This document shows positions 20,812 to 20,872 of a DNA stretch of 20,872 nucleotides, in pieces. Positions within the stretch are counted from its first letter, which is position 1. The number at the start of each line of letters is the position of its first letter. The position numbers and the translations under genes are program-made. The notes under the pieces are model-generated. The model was not told the origin of the DNA. It searched no databases and saw only the letters and a list, made by a program, of their open reading frames with translations. Source of the DNA: an uncultured Eubacteriaceae bacterium (GTDB lineage: Bacteria; Bacillota; Clostridia; Lachnospirales; CAG-274); the NCBI GenBank assembly GCA_938042265.1, contig CALIRN010000243.1:1-20872 (forward strand), given 5' to 3'.

Positions 20812-20872
20812 GCCAATGAGTAAACAAACTGTGCCTCACTTAGTTCGACATCGTTTGCATTTATGTAATAAA

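Overview
The window looks like the chromosome of a low-to-moderate GC, Gram-positive member of the Clostridia, probably a gut-type Ruminococcaceae/Oscillospiraceae relative. The evidence is strong AGGAGG-type ribosome sites, a large Alu-containing SRP RNA, a T-box leader, the gdpP-rplI-dnaB and mazG-hup-rqcP orders, and secreted proteins with Thr/Glu-rich linkers. The genus assignment is inference. Most of the window is housekeeping; I do not see a self-evident new defence, biosynthetic or mobile system.

Layout. 1-3324: the tail of an unknown gene, a degenerate hemerythrin-like protein, a flavin split-barrel protein, a DUF1697 protein and an NAD-dependent epimerase, in visibly AT-rich DNA with two gene-poor gaps. 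3355-4155: a secreted Thr/Glu-rich protein. 4171-4480: SRP RNA behind a consensus promoter, followed at once by a second promoter, a leucine-type T-box leader and leuA (4845-6491). A bidirectional terminator (6508-6541) separates leuA from a minus-strand methionine synthase pair: a free-standing reactivation-domain protein (8902-9579) overlapping a shortened metH (6546-8924). Reading right again come a 2Fe-2S BFD-like protein, pheA, and the operon gdpP-rplI-dnaB. gdpP carries an in-frame TGA at codon 319.

14507-16348: a terminator, then a minus-strand pair (secreted stalk-domain protein and membrane zinc-ribbon protein). 16469-17960: the mazG-hup-rqcP housekeeping cluster. 18041-18947: a patchwork region with a short IS256-family transposase relic, stacked terminators, a flavodoxin with two GTTAG-N4-CTAAC operator-like sites around its promoter and leader, and a hairpin resembling IS3-family ends. 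18948-19454: a small multidrug-export family membrane protein; 19645-20709: a membrane acyltransferase. The right end (20720-20811) is a run of four back-to-back hairpins.

How the parts fit: leuA (leucine, probably tRNA-Leu sensing), pheA (phenylalanine) and metH with its reactivator (methionine, cobalamin dependent) are separate single-pathway amino acid units. gdpP, rplI, dnaB, mazG, hup, rqcP and SRP RNA serve c-di-AMP turnover, translation, replication and quality control. The best leads are the interrupted gdpP (which also lacks the usual membrane anchor), the tandem-hairpin element, the doubled operator and internal terminator before flavodoxin, and several proteins that keep a fold but have lost signature residues (hemerythrin-like, zinc ribbon, PheA).
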